The notes below the pieces were generated by a model. It ran no database searches. It saw only the letters and a list, made by a program, of their open reading frames with translations, and had not been told where the DNA came from. 64,000 nucleotides of DNA from Clytia hemisphaerica (taxonomy: Eukaryota > Cnidaria > Hydrozoa > Leptothecata > Clytiidae), in the NCBI GenBank assembly GCA_902728285.1, contig CACVBU010000028.1, forward strand, positions 29,750 to 93,749, given 5' to 3'. Positions 11,901-22,786 of this stretch are shown here, one piece after another. Both the position numbers and the translations under genes were made by a program. Each line of letters opens with the position of its first letter. Positions within the stretch are counted from its first letter, which is position 1.

Positions 11901-12743
11901 CTCCACAGAAAGCAATGGTGTAATCATATTCCTCTTCTTTATTATTGACACGAACATGTTTGTGACGAAGGGTCACACTAAAGAAAATTAAAAATGATAA
12001 TTTACTGACATAATTAATAATGATAATTTAATGACACTCAAATGAAATGAATTATCCTGATGACATGAAATAAGTACTTTAATGGGATAAACTTTCGCGG
12101 ATTTCGCAGATTTGGGTCTCATCCGCGAAAATTGGCGAAATTAAGTCCCAATGAAAATTTGGAAGGGCACCATTCGCGAAAAATTTAAACAAAAACTCAA
12201 AATATGTCAAATAAATACTTTTTGAATGTTTAGTGGCATCAAAGGATCGCTAATAATGCGTATTTCAACAACCAAAATGCATGATTTGACAGTAAAAGTC
12301 ACAAAATCGTGAAAATATTGCCACCCAATAATGCCACCCGCGAAATTAAGTCCCCACGAAATTTTTTAATTTCCCGGATAAGCCCAACCGCGAAATTTAA
12401 CCCCCGCGAAAGTTTATCCCATTAAAGTAGTCAAAAATTTAGGGTGGCAATGTCTAAAGATTTATTTATTCAAGCAAGTATGAAACACTATGTAGCAATT
12501 TAAAAATAGATTAGTTCCTTTTTCTTGATATTTATAGGTACTTCCGTAAGGTGACTAAGTAATTGAGGAATTCGCGACTTACAAGTTATCGGCTTTTACC
12601 ATTTCATGAAATCTTCCTTGAACATCGAAATCTCCTGATATTGAATGAACTCGGGTTGGACAATTGTATTTATTTTCACTTTCAGCATGACATAACAAAA
12701 TTGATCCCAAAAGTAGAGTAGTGATGCAGATTGTTATTTTCAT
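8972..12743 (-). CDS. M6PR: Cation-dependent mannose-6-phosphate receptor-like, six exons, 3' end not found
   Basis: Type I receptor for sorting lysosomal hydrolases between Golgi and endosomes (family role). Exons (minus): 12743-12583, 11977-11799, 11255-11149, 10287-10106, 9662-9536, 9022-8972. All have GT donors, AG acceptors and matching phases, giving 269 codons. Residues 1-20 are a signal peptide (MKITICITTLLLGSILLCHA). The lumenal MRH-type domain has cysteines at about 28, 78, 131, 144, 183 and 195, the motif NSSLVGGEDWMFIMY (107-121) and HC (130-131). A CYFLFEY motif starts at 183, followed by a transmembrane helix at about 204-224. The tail keeps FPFWRKVGNMSADGCDFVCR (241-260), near the family pattern. 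Exon 4 has a duplicated 21-bp unit giving a repeated AKNGKET. The expected final exon with an acidic dileucine end was not located. Introns hold several MITEs. Confidence 0.9.
9264..9421. repeat. 158-bp near-perfect palindrome in receptor intron 5
   Basis: The arms begin TAATAGACGATATCGGATTT and mirror at CGTCTATTA (9413-9421). The pairing continues almost to the centre (aggaattataat versus attataattcct), leaving about 16 unpaired bases. It is probably a snap-back MITE and could extrude a cruciform or fold in the pre-mRNA. Confidence 0.9.
12077..12427. mobile_element. 351-bp MITE, TA target duplication, in receptor intron 1
   Basis: TIRs CTTTAATGGGATAAACTTTC and its complement end at 12427. 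Flanking TA dinucleotides lie at 12075-12076 and 12428-12429, so Tc1/mariner-like mobilisation is likely. The interior repeats the phrase cgcgaaattaagtcc and has no ORF. Confidence 0.85.
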
Positions 12744-13069
12744 TTTTATTTCTATTTACACTATAAAATCAACAGTCAAAGTGTACCTCTTGTTTGTCAT
12801 AGAATCATTATCATATATAGCCAGAGGATCTGGCTTTGACTCTTTTGTTTATAAACCCAGGGGGTTGGTACATAGTTGTAGGGACCGGTGCTGGGTGGGT
12901 TATCAAAAATGACGTGTGAAAATGACCTTGTAGCACGTGGTACTAATTTGTGGTCCTTTTGAAGGTACCAGGTGGTGGTCTAATGAATGATTTCTGAGCT
13001 ACGAGTTTGTCCTTGGTGTAAAGTGAATCATGCTGAGCCTTCTTTTTCATAAAAAGTTTCTCTCTTTAA
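12744..13069. other. Upstream flank of the receptor gene
   Basis: This 5' flank probably holds the promoter, but I see no element that I can assign with confidence. Confidence 0.35.
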
Positions 13070-13772
13070 AACTAATTTTCTCGAAATCTAAAAATCTAAA
13101 AAGAACATTCCTATTTCATTGGAAAGTAGAAAGATAAACTTAAATTTTGATGGGTCATTTTTTAAATTCGATTTACTAGATCAATGTTCAATTAAATAAA
13201 AAAGTTACTTTCTGAAAGTGCTCAAAAGCGCTAAAAATCGACCTATCAAATTAAAAAGAAGCATAATTGCATGATACATCATTATCTTCGTTTCAGTCAT
13301 TGAAAATGATAAGGTTGAATTTCAATAAAAGGCAGAAAATTCGTTGAAAAAGGCAAAAAAATCATAAATTCATATAAATAGATCAAATATGGGTTTCGAG
13401 ATACATCCAGCCTTACATAGACTTTATCCAATCTAAAACAAAAAATATAACAAACTTTCGGTAAAAGTAAATTAAAGTGATTTTGATGAAGATTTTAAAC
13501 CCTTTAAGTTTCAAATTTATGTGTTTAATTACTGAAAAACGCTTTTAAACATGTAAAGGCTATTGCAATTTGCCAATTTTAATATAAAAATCTGATAGGT
13601 CGATTTTCAACGTTTTCGAGTACTTTCTGAAAGTAACTTTTTTATTCAATTGAGAATAACTTTTGATCTAATGAATCGAATTTAATAAATGACCCATCAA
13701 AATCTAAGTTTATCTTTCTTCTTTCCAATGAAATAGGAATGTTTTTTAAATGTTTAGATTTCTAGAAAATTA
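13070..13772. repeat. About 700-bp fold-back element
   Basis: The left arm (about 13075-13250) runs from aaatctaaaaagaacattcc through ttactttctgaaagtgctc to aatcgacctatca. It is the inverse of the right arm (about 13590-13770: tgataggtcgatttt through atgaaataggaatg). Arms are about 170 bp and imperfect, with a central spacer of about 340 bp. No TSD was resolved. Confidence 0.85.
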
Positions 13773-13984
13773 GTTTGAAAATAAGTAAAATTTTTGATTT
13801 TATATACATCTTTGCATGAAATAAAACATTTCATTTAATTTCAAACAATCACAAACTAACTTTCAGAAACTTATTTTTCATCTACCCAAAGTCCTGTCCT
13901 TTTTCTACACTTTGTGCAGAAAAATGGGAATCTTATGGCATAAAAACGGTATATATGTGAAGAAATCATTTGGGTGGCAGAGCA

Positions 13985-14115
13985 GCATATGCATTTCGCT
14001 CTTATTGGGACTCGTCGGCACTGCGTACTGCACCCTGGCTGGCCAGATCGATTTAGCCAGCATCTCTAAACCACAAATCACTTGTGGTTCAAATTGAGAA
14101 AATAATGGACAGAAG
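13985..14115. repeat. Dispersed MITE-like repeat, copy 1
   Basis: This segment shares cggcactgcgtactgcaccctgg, a ggttcaaattgaga phrase and gaagggaaattccctagaa with 26822-26930. It is a non-coding dispersed repeat. Similar closing text (gggaatttccct) occurs near 46115-46130. Confidence 0.7.
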
Positions 14116-14935
14116 GGAAATTCCCTACAGAATTCTTTGACTCTTTTGGAACCAAGCTTTACCATCTCAAGAGGGGGAAGAGCCTCAACACGGACCTTCT
14201 TTTTGGCACCCATGACCTCTCAGTAGCGAGTTTATGTGTTTGAGATAAATCGTGGGGGAACGGTATAAAGCAAAGTTGACATGTCATCCAATCAGATCGC
14301 GCGATTTCACTTTCGCTTTCTCTAGTCCAATAAGACTGCGGGATTTGAGTCATGTGACATCTCTATTAAAAAACCCGCGCAAATTAAAATAGAAATACAG
14401 GAGGTCACACTACTGGCTACAGGAACTGTAAGCAAGCAATTAAGGCCAATATTTTTGGTTTTTCTGAAGGACAAAGGGTATAGGAAGCTTTACTGAAAGA
14501 GGGATAAGGCTGGGACAATCTATTTAAAAGATATGGACAAAAAAGGGCACTTTTTTGAGTGATAATTAAGATTTTACTTAGAACTTTAATTCTCTTACCC
14601 CCGTCTCGGCCCCCCTTGATATGAGCAAAGGAACCATGTTGGCCACCCCTACTGAGAATTTCAGATCAAAACAAACAAGGAATTAATTCCTGTAACTCAA
14701 AGAAAATTGGAAAAAGCTGGTTTTTGACTGTTTCTGATCCTAAAGTGCTATTTTTTGGTAAAAGCTATGCAATTTATGTTTGGATTTCTAGAAAGCTTAC
14801 CCATTCATTGTTAGTACATTTTTTATTTGAAAGTAATCTCTTCATGGAATAAAAAGATATAGTCAAATCTTGTAGGGTCATTTTTCAAAAATTTTTTGCC
14901 AAATTCGACTTTTGCATTTCGCCATTTTACCCTAC
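14116..14935. other. No gene recognised
   Basis: The open frames here have no motif or splice support. The region reads as non-coding, repeat-flanking DNA. Confidence 0.4.
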
Positions 14936-14939
14936 GCAA

Positions 14940-15115
14940 ACGCACGTGGGTGCGTCCGGTGTTTCTTAATATTTTGTTTCATAAATGTCTGGCGTCCAAA
15001 ATTCCCTGTATGCAACGTCGGACTGACACCGGACTTATTGCGTCCGGTGTAGTGAAAGAATACTTTTTGCCACCGGACAGTCCGGTGCGTCGGCAAAGTC
15101 CTATGAGTCCCAATG
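14940..15115. repeat. Cluster of ACCGGAC/GTCCGGT palindromic motifs
   Basis: Four or more copies of GTCCGGTG or its complement lie within 150 bp, including the dyad accggacagtccggt near 15073. The same motif builds the long inverted ends of the element at 25965-26825. This is probably one end of a related element. Confidence 0.65.
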
Positions 15116-15705
15116 CAATATAGACCTGCGAAATATATTGCTATAAAAAAAAAATATATATGAAGGACAAAATGCATAACGTCGCTTTGCCACCCAAAAC
15201 AGTCAATGTTTATACTCCTATATCAAGAAGATTACAGGGGATTTGCAGTGCGGGCCGATTTTACTCTCATTTTCAGTGGTTTCACTTTCGATAGCAACCT
15301 GTGGCGCAATATTTTTATAGAAAGTGTGCAAAATATTTGATCTTAAAAACTTAAAACTGAACGCAATTTACATTGGAAAACCCTTTTTTACTCAGTTTTA
15401 CTGGATCAATTTTTAGAAAGTGTCTCGGGTGAAAAGTCCTGGGGGCTAACAAAAAATTCATAAATCTTTGGGGGGACTTAAAACTCAGATGGGGGGGGGC
15501 TAACTTTTGCCTGGGACCTAAACCCAGGCTGACGCTATGGAAAGTTTTCCGAATCCCTTTATTTTGATTGAACCAATAAAAAATGAAACTTTTCCATGTT
15601 TCACTTTTTTGCACCAATTCTTCAAAATGAAAATATTTCTTTTATATTTCTTTTATTTTCTTCTTTTATTCAATGATTTTTACGGCACTTTGTTTCAAGA
15701 CAATC
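15116..15705. other. No gene recognised
   Basis: AT-rich sequence with a 19-bp A/T stretch near 15147 and a short G run near 15491. Open frames here show no domain. Confidence 0.4.
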
Positions 15706-16859
15706 TAACTCTTGCTAGGGTAGATCGTCAAATGGCAAAGTCCAAAAATTCAAAGTGTAATATTTTTTGTGAAAATTTAATCTATTGTAAGACATTTTGC
15801 GCAATTTTTAACCTCCTAGGTCAAAAATCCAGCATTCCCCAGGGGGGTCTTTGATTCGCACTATAGCGAAAAATGAGTAAAAATGGCATTTTTTGCCCAT
15901 TTTAAGACTATAAAAGGCCAGGAAAGGGTCAAAATGGTTTCTAAATGGTGTCTTGTACTAATATTCAACATAAAAAGACAAAATAACCCCAGCGAAATCG
16001 CTCAATGTTTCAATTTCAGGCTAAAAATGCTGATTTTCTCCGATTCTGGGTAGCAAAATGCATGAAAGCAGTATTTTAGAGGACCCACAACTTTTACACT
16101 AGTTAAGGTACACACTTGAAATTTTCAGCAATGAAACACTTCAGAGAAAGCTCCAGGAAAAATTAATCTTGAGTTTTCAAAAATTTCCTATAAATCCATA
16201 ATGGCGCCCTAGAAATTGAGTTTTCATGCTAAATGCCAATATTTCAAGCTAAAACTTGGTTTTCTTGGGCTAAAATCTCAAAAATATTTCAAATGATGTC
16301 CTGAAATTTTTTGGTGTTGAAAGTATTCTGGAAATACTCTTGGAGAACCAAAATGGTTTGGGTCAGAAATTTGCCCAAGTCTGCCATTATAGTATTGCAT
16401 TTCCAACTAAAACGCAATATTTAGAGTTTAAAGTCTAATTTTCTCAGGCTAAAATCTCAAAACTGATTTCAAATGGTGTCCTGAAATTTTTTGGTGTTGA
16501 AAGTATTCTGAAAATACTCTGGGAGAATCTAAATGGTTTGGGTCAGAAATTTGCCCTAGTCTGCCATTATGGCATTGCATTTCCAACTAAAACATGATAT
16601 TCAGAGTTAAAGTCTGATTTTCTCAGGCTAAAATCTCAAAAATGGTTTCAAATAGGGTCCTGAAAATTTTTGGTGTTGAAAGTATTCTGGAGGATATACT
16701 TTGGGAGAACCAAAATGGTTTGGGTTAAAAATTTGCCAAAGTCCGCCATTATGGAATTGCATTTCCCACTAAAACGCAATATTTAGAGCTAAACTCTTTT
16801 CAGGCTAAAATCTCAAAAGTGGTTTCAAATAGGGTCCTGAAATCTTTTGGTGTTGAAAG

Positions 16860-17117
16860 TGTTAAATAGGTATTTACCAACCTAGTGATTGCTGATCCTT
16901 GCTTGACCGGATGCAATATAAACCAATATAATAAGTCTTCACCAACAGAAGACTTGATGAACACAATCCAACTTGAACCAACACAAGAATCAATATGAAC
17001 GATGATCAATATCAATTGATCCAAATACCATTTACAGAATACACATAAAGCCCCACTGGCTATCATATATTATTGTTTATCACTTTGTATTATTCATCTA
17101 TAAGGTAGAGATTAACA
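16860..17117. mobile_element. Solo LTR (258 bp) with 5-bp TSD
   Basis: It interrupts a 178-bp repeat unit precisely. It begins TGTTAAATAGG and ends AGATTAACA (TG...CA), with the 5-bp duplication GAAAG at 16855-16859 and 17118-17122. These are the hallmarks of a solo LTR left by recombination between two LTRs. There is no internal coding sequence. Confidence 0.85.
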
Positions 17118-17631
17118 GAAAGTATTCTGGAAATACTCTGGGAAAACCAAAATGGTTTGGGTCAGAAATTTGCCAAAGTCTGCCATTATGGAATTGTATT
17201 TTATTCTAAAACACAATATTTTGAGTAAGCTTGAGTGTTCTTCCTAAAGAAATAAAATTCATAATGGCAGACTTTGGCATATAATATGTCCATTGTGAAC
17301 CACTGTGATTTTCCTTGAGTGTTCCCAGAATACTTTCAAAAGACTTCAGGACCAAAAGATTTCAGGACCCTATTTGAAACCATTTTTGAGATTTTAGCCT
17401 GAGAAAATTATAGACTTTATCTCTAAATATCACGTTTTAGTAGGAAATGCAGTACCATATTGGCGGACTTAGGCAAATTTCTAACCCAAACAATTTTGGT
17501 TCTCCCAAAGTATATCCAGAATACTTTCAACACCAAAAAATTTCAGGACCCTATTTGAAACCACTTTTGAGATTTTAGCCTGAGAAAATCAGACTTTAAC
17601 TCTAAATATCGCGTTTTAATGGGAAATGCAA

Positions 17632-18551
17632 CGGTTAGTGTAAAACACAGGTCACAGGTCACGGGTCACAGGTCACAGGTCGGTCACAGGTCATACAAAT
17701 TACAGACCAGAAAACTGTAACACACTCGTAAAATACAACTCATGACATAAGGTCCTGAAAATATTATATGTAATGGAAATATAATATCAAAATATGTCAT
17801 TTACAAGACTTAAACGACAAATCATCAACCCCAAATATTGACAACAAATGACACTTAAATTATGTAAATAATGGCGTTATCTCAAAGTATGAGGTTTTGT
17901 CCACCAATTAACATCAAAATATTTTTCATGCATAATAGGATGCTGACGCTGCAAGTGGATATATATTAACAGGTTTTGAAAACATTAAATACTCCAAGAG
18001 AGCTGTTTTAGAGATATGAAAATAGTGACGTCATTTTATCAAAAATACAAAGCAGGGGATAAAAATATTGAAACATTTATAAAATATAATCCCATTGATG
18101 CTATTTTCATCAATTCTTGTTATCATACCCAAGGTGATGCATGAGATAAAATGAGATATGACATAGTGATTGTGTAATAGATATTTTCCTGTTAGGGGGC
18201 CGTTTAAAGCAAAAGGTGAGATCAATGTTTTTTAATACGTATTCTTTGTATTTAACATTACGTAATATGCATATAACATTGAAAAGATAATTTTTATTAC
18301 ATGTGTGATGTAGGTGTAATATATAATACAAGTATTACAGGTCCGTGTTATACACGGCATAAAACGCGAAAGCACGTGGATAGATTTTTGGCTTTAAAAT
18401 AGTTCTAGTTCAATAAAATATATTTGGAATTATATTTTTGACATTAACAACTGTTTTTCAAACATTTTTTTTGTGTTTTACAGTACTTGAAGCTGACCTG
18501 TCAACACTGACCTGTGACCTGTGACCTGTGACCTGCGTTTTACACTAACCG
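17632..18551. mobile_element. TIR element with heptamer arrays, copy 1 (9-bp TSD)
   Basis: It starts CGGTTAGTGTAAAACAC and ends with the complement of CGGTTAGTGTAAAACGC. Directly inside each end are tandem heptamers AGGTCAC: about six on the left and four to five on the right, some variant. The TSD GAAATGCAA is exact at 17623-17631 and 18552-18560. The interior is AT-rich with no coding sequence. A ggtccgtgttatacacggc segment near 18341 is matched in inverted orientation inside copy 2 near 60232. The 9-bp TSD suggests a Mutator-like mechanism, by inference. It is nested in the fold-back's right arm. Confidence 0.92.
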
Positions 18552-19257
18552 GAAATGCAATACCATAATGGCAGACTTGGGCAAATTTCTGACCCAAACC
18601 ATTTTGATTCTCCCAGAGTTTTTCCAGAATACTTTCAACACCCAAAGATGTCAGGACACCATTTGAAACCATTTTTGAGATTTTAGCCTGATAAAATCAG
18701 ACTTTAACTCTAAATATTGCGTTTTAGTGGGAAATGCAATACCATAATGGCAGACTTTGGCAAATTTCTTACCCAAACCATTTTGGTTCTCCGAGAGTAT
18801 TTCCAGAATACTTTCAACACCAAAATATTTCAGGACACCATTTGAAACCATTTTTGAGATTTTGGCCTGAGAAAACCAAGTTTTAGCTTGAAATATGGGC
18901 ATTTAGCATGAAAACTCAATTTCTAGGGCGCCATTATGGATTTATAGGAAATTTTTGAAAACTCAAGTTTGATTTTTCCTGGAGCTTTCTCTGAAGAGTT
19001 TCGTTACTGAAAATTTCAAGTGTGTATCTTAAAAAGTTTAAAAGTTGTGGGTTCTCAAAGATGCTGCTTTCATGCATTTTGCTACCCAGAATCGGAGAAA
19101 ATCAGCCTTTTTACCTTGAAATTGAAACATTGAGCGATTTCGCTGGGGTTATTTTGTCTTTTTATGTTGAATGTTAGTACAAGACACCATTTAGAAACCA
19201 TTTTGACCCTTTACTGGGCTTTCATAGTCTTAAAATGGGCAAAAAAATGCCATTTTT

Positions 19258-20137
19258 GGACAATCTCAAGTCAATGTCGCCTAAGAAATAGTTAAAATTT
19301 TTTTGAGGAAAAAGTGGAAAATTTACATTATTGGCCATAAAATCTTCATTTTTTATCTAAAAAGGTTGAAATTTTGAGGGATGGTCATAATTGATGGCTT
19401 ATACCCAAAAATGAAAAAAAAACTTGAAAAAGGTTTCTTATTGGAGGTTAATTTGACAATTTATAGACTCTTGTTAACCTCAAAATATAGAGACCCTCAT
19501 TGTATTATCGGGGAAAAAATTGTTAGGCAGTTATCAAAAAGGCTTCAAATATCAAGCTTGGCTAAAAAAGGTTAGAGATTTCCCACAAGAAAGGTGGAAT
19601 TCATGAGGTTAAAAAAATGGTAATAAGTAACCTCACATTCTTAACCATATCTTCTGCTAGCATGTGTGTTAGGTTATAGGACAAAAATAAAATGATACTA
19701 GAAGCTTAGATCGATAGGGTTTTTATAAAATTGACAATGTGAAATAACCTCAAATTTTACACCCTACTTGAAATATTGACCTCATTTTTCCAGCCTTATC
19801 TTGTTGCCCAATCATTAAATAGTAAAACCCAATCATTTATTTATGCTTTAACCTCACATTTCATACCAATTTCGGGCCATCTTTAAGGACCATTAGGTTA
19901 ACCTCTGAGCCATTTAACCTCATATTCTTAACCCTACTTTGACCAATAATATCTCTTTAAATTCAACACTTAACCTCTATAATGTATATATCATTGTGAT
20001 CCTGAATAAATTTTGCGTTAGCATGTAAAGTAGCAAATAAAAATAAGTTAACCTCATTTATTTATCCTTTGTTAAAGACAAAAAAGTTCTTTTGAAAAAG
20101 TTAGGCGATTTTTGGGGGTTTTGACTTGAGATGGTCC
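19258..20137. mobile_element. 880-bp TIR element with dispersed TAACCTCA motifs
   Basis: The ends GGACAATCTCAAGTC and GACTTGAGATGGTCC form about 15-bp imperfect TIRs. The uninterrupted sequence in the other fold-back arm has five Ts at this point. Here there are five plus four, so the TSD is TTTT (19254-19257, 20138-20141). The interior carries about ten aacctca motifs, mostly in one orientation, and no ORF above 64 codons. Confidence 0.8.
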
Positions 20138-20316
20138 TTTTACTCATTTTTCGCTTTAGTGCGAATCAAAGACCCCCCTGGGGAATGCTGGATTTTTGAC
20201 CTAGGAGGTTAAAAATTGCGCAAAATGTCTTACAATAGATTAAATTTTCACAAAAAAATACTACACTTTGAATTTTTTGACATCATGCTAAAAATGGTAG
20301 TTGACGATCTACCCTA

Positions 20317-20525
20317 TGCTTGCACCAAATTCCCGCTCTCTTCAATAAATTGAAGAGGAAAAAAACCTAAGCCTTAGGATCAAAGATTAAAACAAATATA
20401 TACTGAGCAGCAGGAGTACAAAGGGAATGAGACAGTGACTGGAGACGTCCCGACAGTATGTAGTTGTAGTATAATGAGGATATTTGCCTCGCCTAGTATG
20501 AACTATATACACTATATACATTTCA
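20317..20525 (-). repeat. Gypsy element LTR (209 bp)
   Basis: It begins TG (20317) and ends CA (20525) in plus orientation. On the minus strand it is preceded by a polypurine tract, aaaaagggggagaga (20526-20540), the expected 3' LTR position for the gypsy pol relic above it. It abuts the end of the giant fold-back directly. The partner 5' LTR is not in the window. Confidence 0.7.
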
Positions 20526-22336
20526 TCTCTCCCCCTTTTTAGAATAGTAATCCGTCCGGTTTCGGGTCTTTCAGTCCGTGCTTTATTACAGATTTACTTG
20601 CCTCTGGATCGTTGCCGCACTCTTCTTTCTCTTCGTGGACGTCCATTGTTGATCGGCTGTTGGATTTCGTCCTCTTCAGGTTCGTTGTATTGAATGGTTT
20701 CGTCCGAGTCTGACTCTCTCTCGTCGCTTGATGATGTGGGAGTCGGCGATGTTGATTGTCTATGTCTCTCTGTTGATCCTCTCAGCTTCTTGAAATGTGT
20801 AATATGTCGTTTGATGATGCCTGTGTCATTCTCTGTGGTGACTTGACTCCCGTTGATGGGTGATGATGACGTATGGTTTCGGATCGTAGGGTGGCGTGAT
20901 TTTGTTTTTTCGTTGTTGTCGACAAAGTAAAGGCTCTGCTGTTAAAGGGTGGTCCGTTGTCGCTTCAGAGTTTGTAAGGGATGCCAAAGTTGGTTAGGAT
21001 CTTGTCAATTGCTGGGATGACAGCTGTTGCAGATGTGGACGATACTATCTCTACCACTGGAAATTGAGAGTAGAGACATTGAATGACCAGTACATATTCC
21101 TTGCTTAGTAACTGGCCAAAAAGATCAGCTCAAAGATTCTCCCATGGTCCATTTGGTATCTCCGTCATTTTGTATAGTTCTTGTTGTCGGGTGTTGGTGA
21201 CAGCTAGGCTAGGCTATTGATCTCAATTTGGTTAGTTTTGACATGTCTTGAGAGGTAGTTGGCTGTATTGGCTGCTCCACCTGGTTTATTGTATTTTGTA
21301 GTTGTAACCTTGTATCTTTAATCAATGCGTGAGAATTCTGTGTGCCGGTTCTGTTTGATAGGTGGAGTAGAGTGGAACCAGAGGTTTGTGATTGGTTAAA
21401 ATGGTGAATTCGGGTAGTCCATAAAGATAGATGTAGTTTTTTGTTACTCCGAACTGGATTGCTGCACTCTCTATTTCGATCTGAGAGTACCGTTGTTCTT
21501 GTGGTGTTGCCGAGCGACTGTCATATCGAACGACTTGATACTGTTTGGTTTTTGGATCCATCTTTGTTAGGATGCTGGCTAGTCCGGTTTTCTTGGAGCC
21601 ATCAACGATAAGTTTAGTTTTTTGGTCTGGGTCTACGTAAGCCATGACAGGTGTTTGACAAAGCGCTTGTTTGATGTCATCGAAAGCACCCTGACATTCA
21701 GTCGTCCTGTAGAATTTTGCACCTTTTTTTGTCATTGCTTGTAGTGGTGCCGTTTTGTTTGAAAAGTCTGGGATGAAATATGAACTAAAATTTGCCATTC
21801 CGGGGAACAATATAATTGACTTCTGCAATGGTTGTGGGTCGTGGTGTGCTGAGAAGCGCTGCTACTCTATCCTCTGTTGGCTCTACATCGTCAGCTGAAA
21901 AGACGACACCAAAGAATTATATTTTCGGTTGGAAGAATATGCACTTACAGTCTTGCAGGCGTTGCAAAACCGCGATAAGTGCCAAGTTGTGTTCTTCAAC
22001 TGTTTTTCCATGTACCAAAATGTCATCATAAATATTTCTAACACCTGGAATGTCAGTTAAAGTTTGGTGGATTTCCTCATGGAATACTTCAGCTGCTGAA
22101 TTGATTCCAAACATCAGTCTGCTTGATCAACGTAGTCCTCTGTGGGTGTAGAAGGTGGTTATTGGTCTTGAATTTGGGTTGAGCTCCATCTGCATGTATC
22201 CATGTTTCATGTCTAATTTGGTGAAGTGTTTTGCTCCATTGAGTTCGTATCGAAGCTCTTCTACGGTTGGAATGACGTGTCTTGTGCGTTTGATTGCTGT
22301 GTTTGCTGTGGTCATGTCGATGTTCATGCGAATCAT
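20526..22336 (-). pseudogene. Ty3/gypsy pol relic: RT, RNase H and degraded 3' part
   Basis: Minus-strand pieces read in pol order. 22336-22127 carries RT text ELNGAKHFTKLDMKHGYMQM. 22114-21917 carries FGINSAAEVFHEEIHQTL and the catalytic region NIYDDILVHG (YDD). 21828-21322 carries the RT/RNase H connection (FPGMANFSSYFIPDFSNKTA; later the RNase H part with LTNHKPLVPLY). Frameshifts separate the pieces, and the integrase region (20550-21300) is too decayed to read with confidence. The pol N-terminus continues at 25320-25135, beyond an inserted LINE. Not functional. Confidence 0.85.
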
Positions 22337-22786
22337 TTCATTTCATTTCATTTCATTTATTAATATTTAAAGAGGAGCATACATCAGTTAAATAAATAAA
22401 AATTTACAACTGCTATCAATGTCACTCAAATTGTACACTCGCTTCACATCACACCTCAAGACTCACACTCAAGATAAAAATTAGATAAAATGACATAAAT
22501 ACTAAAAATAAATACTATTATAAATTGATAAAATCTAAAATCTAATGTTTTCGAAAGATTGAGTTTAGTCTAAGAATATGCATCAAAGGATGAGCATCGT
22601 AGTCAAAGTGGCAAGAAAGGCTGAGAGACTAGAGGTGTGAGACTAAGACTGAGATGTGTAGTAAGAAGATGCATACCTGCTAAATTCCGCGAAACACACA
22701 AAAATGGCTAAATCGCGAAATTAAATTCCGCGAAATTCGATTTTTTTTCTTCTTTTATTTTGTTGTTATTGATTTTATTGGTATTA

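Larger units (their letters stand above)
16270..19000. repeat. Tandem repeat of about 178 bp inside both fold-back arms
   Basis: In the left arm the unit starts (aaatctcaaaa...) fall near 16273, 16453, 16631 and 16808. Each unit carries ctgaaattttttggtgttgaaag and tctgccattatggcattgc. The right arm repeats the unit in the opposite direction (ttcaggaccctatttgaaacc and similar) on both sides of the 17632-18551 insertion. Confidence 0.85.
15706..20316. mobile_element. Giant fold-back element, arms over 1.2 kb, with three nested insertions
   Basis: The left outer text (tagggtagatcgtcaa..., 15715) is mirrored at the right edge (ttgacgatctaccc, 20301-20315). Further inward the arms match again at gtctttgattcgcac (left about 15846; complement near 20160). 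They stay paired through ctcatttttcgc, the 178-bp tandem repeats, and the centre near 17235-17260. The right arm is longer only because it carries insertions at 17632-18551 and 19258-20137; the left arm carries a solo LTR at 16860-17117. Subtracting these leaves about 2.55 kb. No ORF is present, so the mobilising enzyme is unknown. Confidence 0.85.

Noticed and set aside
13912-14353. Overlapping ORFs on both strands near 14 kb
   Set aside because: They lie in a dispersed repeat also present at 26822-26935.
17632-18551. Reading the two AGGTCAC arrays as ordinary microsatellites
   Set aside because: The arrays are bounded by the same 17-bp inverted box and by exact 9-bp duplications.
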